From NCBI GenBank assembly GCA_964644605.1, contig CAZXWS010000064.1, positions 1 to 6,440 on the forward strand: a DNA stretch of 6,440 bases, written 5' to 3'. Below, in pieces: positions 1-5,737 of the stretch. This stretch comes from CAZLAJ01 sp964644605. Its GTDB lineage: Bacteria > Patescibacteriota > Microgenomatia > UBA1406 > GWC2-37-13. The notes beneath the pieces are model-generated. The model was not told where the DNA came from and ran no database searches. It worked only from the letters and a program-made list of their open reading frames with translations. How positions within the stretch are numbered: position 1 is the first letter of the stretch; each line of letters begins with the position of its first letter. The translations under genes and the position numbers were made by a program.

Positions 1-6
1 GTGTGT

Positions 7-73
7 GTAGGGACAGGTCGCGCCGCGCCCCGTCTACCCCGCCATGGCTGGGGATGTGGGGACCTGTCCCTAC
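7..73. repeat. Palindromic (MITE-like) element, GTAGGGACAG family, copy 1
   Basis: The ends GTAGGGACAGGTC (7-19) and GACCTGTCCCTAC (61-73) are perfect 13-bp inverted repeats. The interior is very GC-rich, with paired C4 and G4 runs (28-31 and 37-40 against 50-53 and 58-61) and a GCCATGGC palindrome at 41-48, so the whole can fold into one long hairpin. Its base composition contrasts sharply with the AT-rich DNA that follows. The termini match those of the element at 412-487, so the two belong to one dispersed family. It encodes nothing and is best seen as a non-autonomous palindromic repeat. The element may extend left of the window, since the preceding bases are a short GT run. Confidence 0.75.
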
Positions 74-291
74 TTTATATAAAAATGATAATTATCTTTG
101 ATAAAGTTTTTTATACAACAACAGAACGATAATTATAGGAACTTAAATTTGTTAAAAAATAGCATTTATTTTAGATATAAATAACATGATTCGCATTGTT
201 TATAAGACTAAATAAATGGAAGAGAATTTAAAAATTTTTCAATTATTTACTTGATATAATTAATAGACAAAATAGAGGTGTAAAAAAGAAT
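74..291. other. AT-rich non-coding spacer with tRNA promoter
   Basis: No credible reading frame is visible on either strand. The stretch is strongly AT-rich. It holds one small palindrome, GATAATTATC (87-96), partly echoed at 128-135. At its right end lies an extended -10 box upstream of the leucine tRNA. Nothing else can be supported. Confidence 0.5.
253..260 (+). promoter_or_regulatory. Extended -10 promoter for tRNA-Leu
   Basis: The sequence TGATATAAT (TG at 252-253, TATAAT at 255-260) is a full extended -10 element. A start near 266-268 would leave about 25 nt of 5' leader before the tRNA at 292. No good -35 hexamer is seen about 17 bp upstream, which is common for extended -10 promoters. 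Confidence 0.6.
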
Positions 292-377
292 GCCGGAGTG
301 GCGGAATGGCAGACGCGCACGGTTCAGGGCCGTGTACTCGCAAGGGTGTGGAGGTTCAACTCCTCTCTCCGGCACCA
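292..377 (+). tRNA. tRNA-Leu (anticodon CAG)
   Basis: This is a class II tRNA with a long variable arm. The acceptor strands GCCGGAG (292-298) and CTCCGGC (367-373) pair perfectly, followed by discriminator A374 and an encoded CCA (375-377). The anticodon stem CACGG/CCGTG (318-322 and 330-334) closes the loop TTCAGGG, with anticodon CAG at 325-327, reading CUG leucine codons. The T-arm GGAGGTTCAACTCC is intact. An extended -10 promoter lies about 30 bp upstream. The encoded CCA differs from the serine tRNA downstream, which lacks it. Confidence 0.96.
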
Positions 378-388
378 CTTGAAAGAGA

Positions 389-508
389 TTTAAGATTTTA
401 GATTTATGTTTTGTAGGGACAGCTCGTGACCTGTCCGTATAATTATTTGATGGCCAGTTTATGGAACGGTCGCGACCGTTCCCTACACAACAATTCTTAA
501 ATCTTAAA
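389..508. repeat. Palindromic (MITE-like) element, GTAGGGACAG family, copy 2
   Basis: The core at 412-487 has 8-bp termini TGTAGGGA and TCCCTACA. It contains two hairpins: GGACAG...CTGTCC (417-422 with 431-436) and a perfect 20-bp palindrome at 463-482 (GGAACGGTCG with its complement). AT-rich arms outside the core continue the symmetry: TTTAAGATTTTAGA (389-402) against TCTTAAATCTTAAA (495-508), imperfectly. It sits between the two tRNA genes and shares its termini with the element at 7-73. It is probably an insertion of a non-autonomous repeat that separates the two tRNA genes. No coding capacity. Confidence 0.75.
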
Positions 509-513
509 CGTGA

Positions 514-603
514 GGAGGAGTCGCATAGCCTGGTCCATTGCGAGGGGTTGCTAACCCCTTGAGCCTTAAAAAGCTCACGCGGGTTCAAATCCCGCCTCCT
601 CCG
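514..603 (+). tRNA. tRNA-Ser (anticodon GCT)
   Basis: This is a class II tRNA. The acceptor strands GGAGGAG (514-520) and CTCCTCC (596-602) pair perfectly, with discriminator G603. The D-stem is CGCA/TGCG (522-525 and 539-542). The anticodon stem AGGGG/CCCCT (543-547 and 555-559) closes the loop TTGCTAA with anticodon GCT (550-552), reading AGC/AGU serine codons. The variable arm is long, and the T-arm GCGGGTTCAAATCCCGC is intact. The next bases are CAC, so CCA is not encoded and must be added by a CCA-adding enzyme. It may be co-transcribed with the leucine tRNA or have its own promoter; no convincing separate -10 was found. Confidence 0.96.
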
Positions 604-656
604 CACGATTTGGTACATATTCTTCTGTGGGTCTCTGATTACACTTCAATAAATGA

Positions 657-671
657 TGCTAAAATGTATGT
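657..671 (+). promoter_or_regulatory. Extended -10 promoter, predicted leaderless start
   Basis: TGCTAAAAT places TG at 657-658 and the -10 hexamer TAAAAT at 660-665. Only six bases separate it from the ATG at 672, so transcription should begin at or next to the A of the start codon. No Shine-Dalgarno sequence lies upstream, and a stop codon in the same frame (660-662) excludes an upstream start. The -35 region is weak. Confidence 0.6.
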
Positions 672-2210
672 ATGACTTCTGAAAATCACATAGATATCAT
701 AAATGAAAAAGAACGCAGAGTACGATTACCAGGATTTTCTATGGATTCTATTGAAGGACATGGTGTTACTAGTATTTTATTTAAAGATGTAGATATTATT
801 ACACCATCTGGATTGGAAAAAAAAGTTGGTGATGTTGAGCTTGCGCTGAGTGATCCCGCTTTGGAAACTCCAGTTCTTACCTTTTTAGCTGCGGCAGCCC
901 TTTATGGTGGTGCAAAGGTAATCGCAGGAATGTCGCCAGAGCTGCAAAAAGATATTGCTACAGCTACACAGAAATTAAAACAGTATTTGGACAATGATCA
1001 AGTCAATCGAAGGGATTTCATAAAGAGTTTGTTAAAAGCAGCAGCCGGAATAACAACTGCTTCAGTGTTAGCTCCTGATATGCTTGAAACTATTTTGAAA
1101 GGCACTACTTTAGGTGCATCGGAACCTATGCGTCCTGCCCTCGGCTCACGCTACCCAGTAGAAGCTTTTCGGTATGTTATACCTGAACTGTCTCATTTTC
1201 AAAATTTAGAGCATATTCCCACTGGAGAATTAACCACTACAGCTTCGCAATCGGGTTTATATTCTCTCGACAGAATGCCTTTAACTACCGAAAAATACAC
1301 AACTGATGTTTATGCCGTGAGACCTGCTCAAAAAGCTGCACTCTCTGTGATTACTACTGCAAATCCCTATTTTCACAATACAGATAACTGGCAAACCCTC
1401 ACTGCTCAATTGAGAATGTTTGCTGACGCCGCAAAAATCGGTTCCAATGGATCAGAAAACACACTTTTGGGTGCTGCCAAGCCAATGCCTACTTCGCCGC
1501 ATCACGTTGAAATTCCATTACAAACCCATACTATTCCTAATGCAATTGTTGTTTCATCAGCCGATATTCCAATCGCAGTTTCCAGCTTATCCTGGACTAA
1601 CCATATGGCAATAAATTATTCTCGTACTGCGAGTGCTCGCACAACTGATGGCAAACCGCTCTCTCCCACTGAGTGGCATTGTTTAAGTTCCAACTCAGGG
1701 GTCTGGACACCTGATATGATTGAAAAATGGGGAGAAAAACTGTTTAGTGATGTACAACTTAATAAAAATATATGGAAATCTAAATTCACTGAATACGGAT
1801 GGACTGAGGTTCCCGAAGATCATCCCGCTTACCATCGCGTATTAAGAATATCCCCTGAAGGAATGACAGTAATTGATGCGGCAGACGCGTGGGATGAGCT
1901 TGATAATAAGATAACAAATCGATCAGCAGATTTAGATGACACAGCGTATGTAAGACCAGGATTTATTGCAACTCCATTAGACCCTCCGATGTCACATAGA
2001 CAAAATAATATGACATTAAACGGGATGCTGCTAGATCAGGAGGGGAATTTTATTGGTATTTTAACGCTTTATCAGGAAATAAGATTGAATTGGGAACAAA
2101 TTAAAAATATATGCAAGGATTATCTTACTAAAAACGGTCTAGATAATGAAAATTTTTATTATGTGGGGTTTGATGAACACCGAGGAGGCGGTATGATTAT
2201 CCGAGATTAA
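672..2210 (+). CDS. Hypothetical protein with internal twin-arginine-like motif
   Basis: I do not recognise this 512-residue protein. Visible features are a polar N-terminal region (1-64), a hydrophobic stretch at about 66-86 rich in Ala and Leu, and then RRDFIK (113-118) followed by a hydrophobic, Ala-rich segment to about residue 135 and the sequence SVLAPD. The RRxFxK pattern plus hydrophobic core resembles a Tat signal peptide, but it lies some 110 residues inside the protein instead of at the N-terminus. The remaining 370 residues (about 145-512) are soluble in character, with an aromatic-rich stretch and a C-terminal GFDEHRGGG segment. No catalytic motif is certain; GMLLDQEGNFIGILT (451-465) recalls the strand-turn-strand of several beta folds but proves nothing. 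The gene stands alone, converging on the LCP gene. The ATG at 672 is the first possible start after an in-frame stop. Transcription probably starts at the ATG. The Tat-like reading is an inference. Confidence 0.85.
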   Translation: MTSENHIDIINEKERRVRLPGFSMDSIEGHGVTSILFKDVDIITPSGLEKKVGDVELALSDPALETPVLTFLAAAALYGGAKVIAGMSPELQKDIATATQKLKQYLDNDQVNRRDFIKSLLKAAAGITTASVLAPDMLETILKGTTLGASEPMRPALGSRYPVEAFRYVIPELSHFQNLEHIPTGELTTTASQSGLYSLDRMPLTTEKYTTDVYAVRPAQKAALSVITTANPYFHNTDNWQTLTAQLRMFADAAKIGSNGSENTLLGAAKPMPTSPHHVEIPLQTHTIPNAIVVSSADIPIAVSSLSWTNHMAINYSRTASARTTDGKPLSPTEWHCLSSNSGVWTPDMIEKWGEKLFSDVQLNKNIWKSKFTEYGWTEVPEDHPAYHRVLRISPEGMTVIDAADAWDELDNKITNRSADLDDTAYVRPGFIATPLDPPMSHRQNNMTLNGMLLDQEGNFIGILTLYQEIRLNWEQIKNICKDYLTKNGLDNENFYYVGFDEHRGGGMIIRD

Positions 2211-2278
2211 AACTGTAACAGCAGGGGAGATTTGTTTGTAGGTAAAGAAATAATAGCTAAAGTTTATTACGTTTCATT

Positions 2279-2308
2279 ATTCCATCATAATGGAATGGAT
2301 TATTTTTT
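2279..2308 (+). terminator. Probable intrinsic terminator of the 512-residue gene
   Basis: ATTCCAT (2279-2285) and ATGGAAT (2290-2296) form a perfect 7-bp stem with loop CATA. Seven bases later comes a run of six T (2303-2308). It lies about 70 bp after the upstream stop codon. The stem is AT-rich and the T-run is slightly displaced, so it is a moderate candidate. On the other strand no T-run follows. Confidence 0.5.
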
Positions 2309-2330
2309 CGAAAAAGCATGGATTGGAAGT

Positions 2331-2382
2331 GGAGTTGGTCGTTTTGAGCGACATCGAGGGTTTCGAAAGAAATTATATCGAA
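2331..2382. repeat. Degenerate dispersed-repeat-like segment
   Basis: The segment around GTCGTTTTGAGCGACATCG (2339-2357) resembles the CCTGAGCGAAGTCGAAGG-type palindromic repeats scattered between genes in many bacteria, as I recall them. It contains a small hairpin GTCG...CGAC (2339-2342 and 2350-2353) and a second weak stem TTCGA/TCGAA (2362-2366 and 2378-2382) followed by GTGTTTTT, which could aid termination. Family membership is from memory and unverified. Confidence 0.35.
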
Positions 2383-2404
2383 GTGTTTTTAACTCTGTCA
2401 CACT

Positions 2405-2439
2405 TTAGAAATTAGGGTAATTAGAACAATTAGAAATTA
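2405..2439. repeat. Short AT-rich direct repeat at the LCP gene 3' end
   Basis: The 10-mer TTAGAAATTA occurs at 2405-2414 and again at 2430-2439. Related ATTAG words lie between, giving a quasi-periodic tract. The second copy overlaps the stop codon (2437-2439) of the leftward LCP gene. It may be low-complexity sequence rather than a functional site. Confidence 0.4.
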
Positions 2440-3714
2440 TTGCATGGGCTTTGGAGAAAGTGTATGAGTAGGAGATAAAGTTCTGGGTGCACGAGTGGGA
2501 AGGGGTGTTATAGTCGGGGTCGGTGATGGGGTAATGCCATCAATCACATTTTGCACTCCTTGATGAACTCCATTCCACTGATCGATTCCTTCATCCGCTA
2601 CTAAAATATACTGTCCATCTGCCGACCTGGCATTTTTTAAATAATTCTGGTCGCTTAATACATAATTAGTGAGATGATATGTTCCCGCATCTTTTGTTTC
2701 ACCCAAAAATTTTTGTATTTCATCCACGCTTACATCCATCGCAATATGTTGTTTTAACTCATCCAAGAGCGGTACAATTTTTGGAATAAATGTCACATTT
2801 AATACTTTTTCTTTTACAGCAGTAAGGAACCGTTGTTGTCTGGCAGCGCGTCCAAAATCCCCGCCATCCTGTATACCATGTCTTGATCGGACATATTTCA
2901 GTGCGGTTGTCCCTTTCATATGTTGCAAACCTGCGTCAAAGTGCAGATGTTCATAGCGACAGGGAAAAGCAGCAGGTGGATTATCAGTGATATCATCCAT
3001 AAATTGTTTCAAGTCCGGGTGTTCTGTGAATAATTTATCTCTATCTGTCTGCTCATCTGGTGTTAACGTAGGCGCTTCCATATATTTTTGGATCTGTTTA
3101 AACTGTTCTTCTTTGCCACACATGTCGTTTTCTTTGCCGTCTATTGGGTACTCATTATCATCAAAGGTTTTTGCCACATTGACATCAATGCCTCCGAGAA
3201 TATCGATAGCTTTTGTAAATCCTTCAAAATCAACTGCAATGTAATTGTCGATTGGTAAGCCAGTTATATTTTGAACGACATATTTAAGCAGTTTTCCATC
3301 TCCTGCGTATTGAGAACTGACATCAGGAAAGTCTTTGGCGAATAATCCCATCTGGTAAATAGCATTTATTTTTATATGGAAATCTCTGCCAGAATTTGTG
3401 GGCACTTTTACCCATATATCGCGAGGGATTGAGAAGAGAACTGCCTTATTGTTTTTAGTATCTACTTGTAACAGCATCATGGAATCGGTGAGGTATGTCC
3501 CATCGTGTTTTCCGCCGCCATAACCCAGCATAAGAATATTGAATACCGATTTTTCTGGCGGTAAAGTGGCCCGTACTACTCCAGAACCTGGAGTATAAAT
3601 GCCGGTATAAAATGATTTTATTTTGATTGCAATAAAAAGAGCAGCTGCCACTGCAATACCAAAAAAAATGAGCAGGAAAACTCTCAGATTGAAACGTTTT
3701 TTATTTCGTCGCAT
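2437..3714 (-). CDS. LytR-CpsA-Psr (LCP) family envelope protein
   Basis: LCP proteins are membrane-anchored transferases that move undecaprenyl-linked glycopolymers onto the cell wall or other acceptors, acting on the outer face of the membrane. From the ATG at 3714 the protein has 425 residues: a basic N-terminus (MRRNKKRFN), one membrane helix (about 10-32), a short linker, then the LCP domain. Characteristic motifs are TDSMMLL (76-82, Asp77), SIPRD (95-99, Arg98 and Asp99), KINAIYQ (115-121), YVRSRH (274-279) and DFGRAARQQRF (286-296), containing the Arg residues expected to hold the lipid pyrophosphate. An insertion of about 60 charged residues (roughly 194-252, with Cys199 and Cys252) interrupts the domain before the YEHLHFDAG segment. 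The C-terminus (395-425) is a Pro/Thr/Ser-rich tail. A TTG six bases upstream (3720) is an alternative start adding Met-Pro; ATG is preferred. No SD sequence is visible. The acceptor in this organism is unknown. Confidence 0.93.
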   Translation of the reverse strand: MRRNKKRFNLRVFLLIFFGIAVAAALFIAIKIKSFYTGIYTPGSGVVRATLPPEKSVFNILMLGYGGGKHDGTYLTDSMMLLQVDTKNNKAVLFSIPRDIWVKVPTNSGRDFHIKINAIYQMGLFAKDFPDVSSQYAGDGKLLKYVVQNITGLPIDNYIAVDFEGFTKAIDILGGIDVNVAKTFDDNEYPIDGKENDMCGKEEQFKQIQKYMEAPTLTPDEQTDRDKLFTEHPDLKQFMDDITDNPPAAFPCRYEHLHFDAGLQHMKGTTALKYVRSRHGIQDGGDFGRAARQQRFLTAVKEKVLNVTFIPKIVPLLDELKQHIAMDVSVDEIQKFLGETKDAGTYHLTNYVLSDQNYLKNARSADGQYILVADEGIDQWNGVHQGVQNVIDGITPSPTPTITPLPTRAPRTLSPTHTLSPKPMQ

Positions 3715-3726
3715 AGGCAAAAATAA

Positions 3727-3754
3727 ATTCTATAGAACGAATGTAAATTATCAA
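3727..3754 (-). promoter_or_regulatory. Sigma-70-type promoter of the LCP gene
   Basis: On the minus strand TTGATA (3754-3749) is separated by 16 bp from TAGAAT (3732-3727), each 5/6 to consensus. Initiation about seven bases downstream would fall near 3720, giving a leader of some six bases before the ATG at 3714, or none before the alternative TTG. No SD sequence is present. Confidence 0.55.
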
Positions 3755-3792
3755 AATGATTTTAATAGTCGTTTTGGCTAAAGTAGTAGGAA

Positions 3793-4081
3793 ATTATAAC
3801 ATAGGATCAGAAGAAATCGGAGAATCAGAGAAGTCGGCTTGCATCAGAAAATCAGAAAAATCAGATAAACCGGATGATGTCATGCTGAGTCCCGAGTACT
3901 CGGGACGAAGCATCTAGCGGCAGCGTAAAACTATACAAAATTTCGCGTTCGCTGGATGCTTCTGCCAGACTCTTTGATCTGGCATCAGCATGACTTTATT
4001 CTGATTTATCCGATTTTTCCCGGTTTCTGACTTCCTCTGATTTTTTCTGATTCTCTGACTTCTCTGAGTTCCTGCTATAAT
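3793..4081. repeat. 289-bp inverted-repeat element with cloverleaf core
   Basis: The two ends (about 3793-3888 and 3985-4081) are imperfect inverted repeats of roughly 95 bp, built from variations on ATCAGA and GAAGTC words and symmetric about position 3937. The core closes with GTCATGCTGA/TCAGCATGAC (3879-3888 and 3985-3994). Within it three arms abut almost without spacers: the perfect palindrome GTCCCGAGTACTCGGGAC (3889-3906), GAAGCATC...GATGCTTC (3907-3914 and 3955-3962), and GCCAGA...TCTGGC (3964-3969 and 3978-3983). The core resembles GTCAT(G/T)...GAAGCA-type dispersed repeats of many bacteria, as I recall them. Each terminus carries an outward extended -10: TGTTATAAT on the minus strand (3801-3793) and TGCTATAAT on the plus strand (4073-4081). 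No coding capacity; probably a non-autonomous mobile repeat. Confidence 0.85.
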
Positions 4082-4086
4082 ACCTT
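4073..4086 (+). promoter_or_regulatory. Consensus extended -10 at the repeat edge, leaderless start
   Basis: TG (4073-4074), one base, then TATAAT (4076-4081) form a perfect extended -10. Five bases separate it from the ATG at 4087, so transcription should start at or within a base or two of the start codon. The box is the last part of the inverted-repeat element, so the repeat seems to provide this gene's promoter. Confidence 0.65.
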
Positions 4087-4281
4087 ATGCCCAAAAAACA
4101 AAAAGCGGTTACTGACGATCCTTTTTTTCAGGATTTGAAAGATCGTTTTAACTCATTTTTAGATAAACTTCCTGCCTGGCTTGGTCACTATGGTCCAATT
4201 GGTTTTATTTTGATTTTAGTTCTTGGGATAATTGTTTTTATTCAGCAGCTCATTCTCATTATTTTATCTCCTATACAGTAA
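4087..4281 (+). CDS. Small single-helix membrane protein, function unknown
   Basis: This 64-residue protein has a charged, mostly helical N-terminal part (1-35: MPKKQKAVTDDPFFQ onward, with PAWLGHYG near 29-36) and one long hydrophobic segment (about 37-62: GPIGFILILVLGIIVFIQQL and on) ending in LSPIQ. It is predicted to sit in the cytoplasmic membrane with its N-terminal part probably inside, judged from the Lys residues near the start. I know no family for it. Support for its being real is the consensus extended -10 exactly placed for a leaderless message, and a sensible hydropathy pattern. It lies between an inverted-repeat element and a convergent metallopeptidase gene, with no operon partner. 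Small-protein calls carry risk. Confidence 0.65.
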   Translation: MPKKQKAVTDDPFFQDLKDRFNSFLDKLPAWLGHYGPIGFILILVLGIIVFIQQLILIILSPIQ

Positions 4282-4286
4282 ATCGA

Positions 4287-4348
4287 TCTCTGATCACACT
4301 CCACCTTTCCAAGGGGGAGTGGCGAACGCAGTGAGACGAGGGGCATTT
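4287..4348. repeat. Intergenic hairpin repeat between convergent genes
   Basis: Bases 4297-4307 and 4311-4321 pair in an 11-bp stem with one A-G mismatch (CTCCaCCTT against AAGGgGGAG) and a 3-base loop. The following GGCGAACGCAGTGAGACGAG resembles a GC-rich dispersed intergenic repeat that I recall from other bacterial genomes. The hairpin lies just beyond both the small membrane-protein gene and the leftward metallopeptidase gene, so it could end transcripts from both sides. Neither strand has a T-run, so it is not a classical terminator. TCTCTGATCACACTCC (4287-4302) closely repeats 632-647 (14 of 16 bases). Confidence 0.55.
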
Positions 4349-4351
4349 ACG

Positions 4352-4723
4352 TTATAAGTGAAATTGTTTCAGTATTTTTTCCACTTCACGATCATTTATC
4401 CGGTGATGAGGTCCTTTATGTGAAAGCAGTGCGCCCGAAAATGTTTTAGGTATATGCATCAGTTCATGGATGAGTGTTTTCATTTTTTCGCGATCAGATA
4501 ATTTGTCGAATTTTTTTGCGTTAACTTCAATTATGTAATGCGGTTCAATGCCCGCGACCTCTTTAAATAACTTAGCCATTCCCCATATTCGTGCATAGGC
4601 TCGTGTCTGAGCATCAAAGCTGCGGATACAGTGGATATTTTCCGCTTTGATGTAATCAAACTCCAGGTGTTTTATGAGGTAATCTATCTGTTCTTTTATC
4701 TCAGGAGCTATTTCATATTTCAT
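4352..4723 (-). CDS. Putative small zinc metallopeptidase (HExxH)
   Basis: A 123-residue protein with the zinc-binding motif HELMH at 86-90 in a predicted helix (KMKTLIHELMHIPKTFSG). His86 and His90 would bind zinc and Glu87 act as the base; His102 or the His106-His107 pair is the likely third ligand in SHKGPHHR. The arrangement of a short alpha/beta domain, HELxHIP, and a His-containing segment 12-16 residues later resembles predicted metallopeptidases of archaea and phages; I recall these from COG4900-like and phage-metallopeptidase families but cannot verify that. No signal peptide or membrane helix is seen, so it is probably cytoplasmic. The substrate is unknown. It begins 30 bp after the DUF218-like gene on the same strand but has its own TATAAT box, so it may be transcribed separately. 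Confidence 0.85.
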   Translation of the reverse strand: MKYEIAPEIKEQIDYLIKHLEFDYIKAENIHCIRSFDAQTRAYARIWGMAKLFKEVAGIEPHYIIEVNAKKFDKLSDREKMKTLIHELMHIPKTFSGALLSHKGPHHRINDREVEKILKQFHL

Positions 4724-4732
4724 AGGAATATC

Positions 4733-4738
4733 ATTATA
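4733..4738 (-). promoter_or_regulatory. -10 box for the metallopeptidase gene
   Basis: The minus strand reads TATAAT at 4738-4733, nine bases before the ATG at 4723, predicting a leader of only two or three bases. It lies within the 30-bp gap after the upstream gene's stop codon. A -35-like TTGCCG lies 20 bp upstream, which is too far to be convincing. No SD sequence is seen. Confidence 0.5.
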
Positions 4739-4753
4739 CTTGAGATTACTGAT

Positions 4754-5701
4754 TTATGCGGCAAGGCTGGTGGGAAGGGGAGTGTAATTACTTTGTTTGG
4801 CGTTTTTTTCATTTTCATAATTTTCATTCCAAGGTAGTACACCGGTATAAATTTTTTTATTTTCATCTGGATTTTTCATGTGATCAATTAAACCTTGTAA
4901 ACGTGGATCTTTTTTCACGTACTCATCTAATAACTGAGCGAGATCTATGCCATTGGATCTGTCTATTTTCTTTTTGTACAGTTTATCATTCATCCCATAA
5001 GGGTCTTCTGTAAAAGCTTTAACTGCAATTGCTTCTCCCACTTCGTAACCTGAATCTTTTGATGGGTTAAATCTGCCTATCCACTCAACAACAATATGTT
5101 TTAAACCCAATGCGTGCAGGTGAAGATTCAAAAATCGTTCTTTTTTAAAATCCCATCCAACTATAATCATTTTTTTCGGATAATGTCCTGTGAGTTCATA
5201 AAACTTGACAAGTGAACCTAAAATATTAGTAAGTGAATCATATGCAGAAATATCACAGGCAGCGGCTATACGTGATCCTTTATTTTCTAGCCACCCATTT
5301 TGTTCAGCAGTGGCATACGCAGTGTATGCTTCAGTCCATTTTCCCGATCCAGGCCTTACGCCACCAGAAAAAACAGCCAGTGCGTTTTCTAATCCTTTAG
5401 TACGCTCAGTAACTATTTTGGTATCGTCAATATACCTACTGGTTTCACCCTTCTGGAACGACCAGAGTGACCATTGTTCGTCATTAGTAATCGTTTGATT
5501 AGGATACACTACGACATTTTCTTTGAATGAACCCAGACATGGTAGTATTACAAGCGTGTCAGCTCGTTGAGCCCACTCAGTATCTGCTTTTAATGCTGCT
5601 TCGCGCTGTGTAACAAGTTGTTTTGTCGCATCAGCATCCATCGATATTTGCACAGTTTCAGGAAGAGATGTCGTAACCAGGTATTCAGGTTGTACTGCCA
5701 T
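4754..5701 (-). CDS. DUF218-like (YdcF/SanA/ElyC-type) domain protein
   Basis: The 315-residue protein has a core that reads like a DUF218 domain: VILPCLGSF at 51-59 as the first strand, SGG at 112-114, T-E-A at 123-125, a conserved Asp and SAYDSLTN (152-159), then TGHYPKKMIIVGWDFKKERF (171-190) with LHLHALGL (193-200) and EDPYG (232-236). The order of SGG, TEA, the D-S-T-N helix and the YP-x-x-IxxVGxxFK segment recalls the eukaryotic or fungal version of the family more than E. coli YdcF. DUF218 proteins are of uncertain biochemical role; some affect envelope integrity, while this one shows no signal peptide or membrane helix. The C-terminal 50 residues are polar and probably disordered. The gene starts divergently from the toxin-antitoxin operon, sharing a 159-bp control region. 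The ATG lies five bases after a TATAAT box. Family assignment is from remembered motifs. Confidence 0.75.
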   Translation of the reverse strand: MAVQPEYLVTTSLPETVQISMDADATKQLVTQREAALKADTEWAQRADTLVILPCLGSFKENVVVYPNQTITNDEQWSLWSFQKGETSRYIDDTKIVTERTKGLENALAVFSGGVRPGSGKWTEAYTAYATAEQNGWLENKGSRIAAACDISAYDSLTNILGSLVKFYELTGHYPKKMIIVGWDFKKERFLNLHLHALGLKHIVVEWIGRFNPSKDSGYEVGEAIAVKAFTEDPYGMNDKLYKKKIDRSNGIDLAQLLDEYVKKDPRLQGLIDHMKNPDENKKIYTGVLPWNENYENEKNAKQSNYTPLPTSLAA

Positions 5702-5706
5702 GTATC

Positions 5707-5737
5707 ATTATAAACAAACTATTTGTATATTTGACAA
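5707..5737 (-). promoter_or_regulatory. Promoter of the DUF218-like gene, leaderless start
   Basis: The minus strand has TATAAT at 5712-5707 and a -35-like TTGTCA at 5737-5732, 19 bp apart. Five bases lie between the -10 and the ATG at 5701, so the message should start at the A of the ATG. The -35 overlaps the -35 of the divergent toxin-antitoxin promoter, so RNA polymerase could not occupy both at once. Confidence 0.65.

Noticed and set aside
87..138. GATAATTATC palindrome and a nearby GATAATTATAG as a possible Fur-type operator
   Set aside because: Too short and too easily produced by AT-rich DNA, with no adjacent iron-related gene.
247..618. Long minus-strand open frame across the tRNA region
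   Set aside because: It runs over both tRNA genes and the palindromic element; tRNA structure fully explains the sequence.
2290..2415. 41-codon plus-strand frame starting at ATG 2290 between the convergent genes
   Set aside because: It overlaps the terminator stem and a repeat-like segment, has no SD sequence or well-placed -10 box, and its translation shows no family features.
3793..4081. CRISPR array suggested by the repeated ATCAGA-type words
   Set aside because: The words are degenerate, have no constant spacing or unique spacers, and form an inverted repeat rather than a direct array.
4297..4321. Bidirectional intrinsic terminator between the convergent genes
   Set aside because: The hairpin is good but neither strand has a T-run, so it is listed as a repeat hairpin only.
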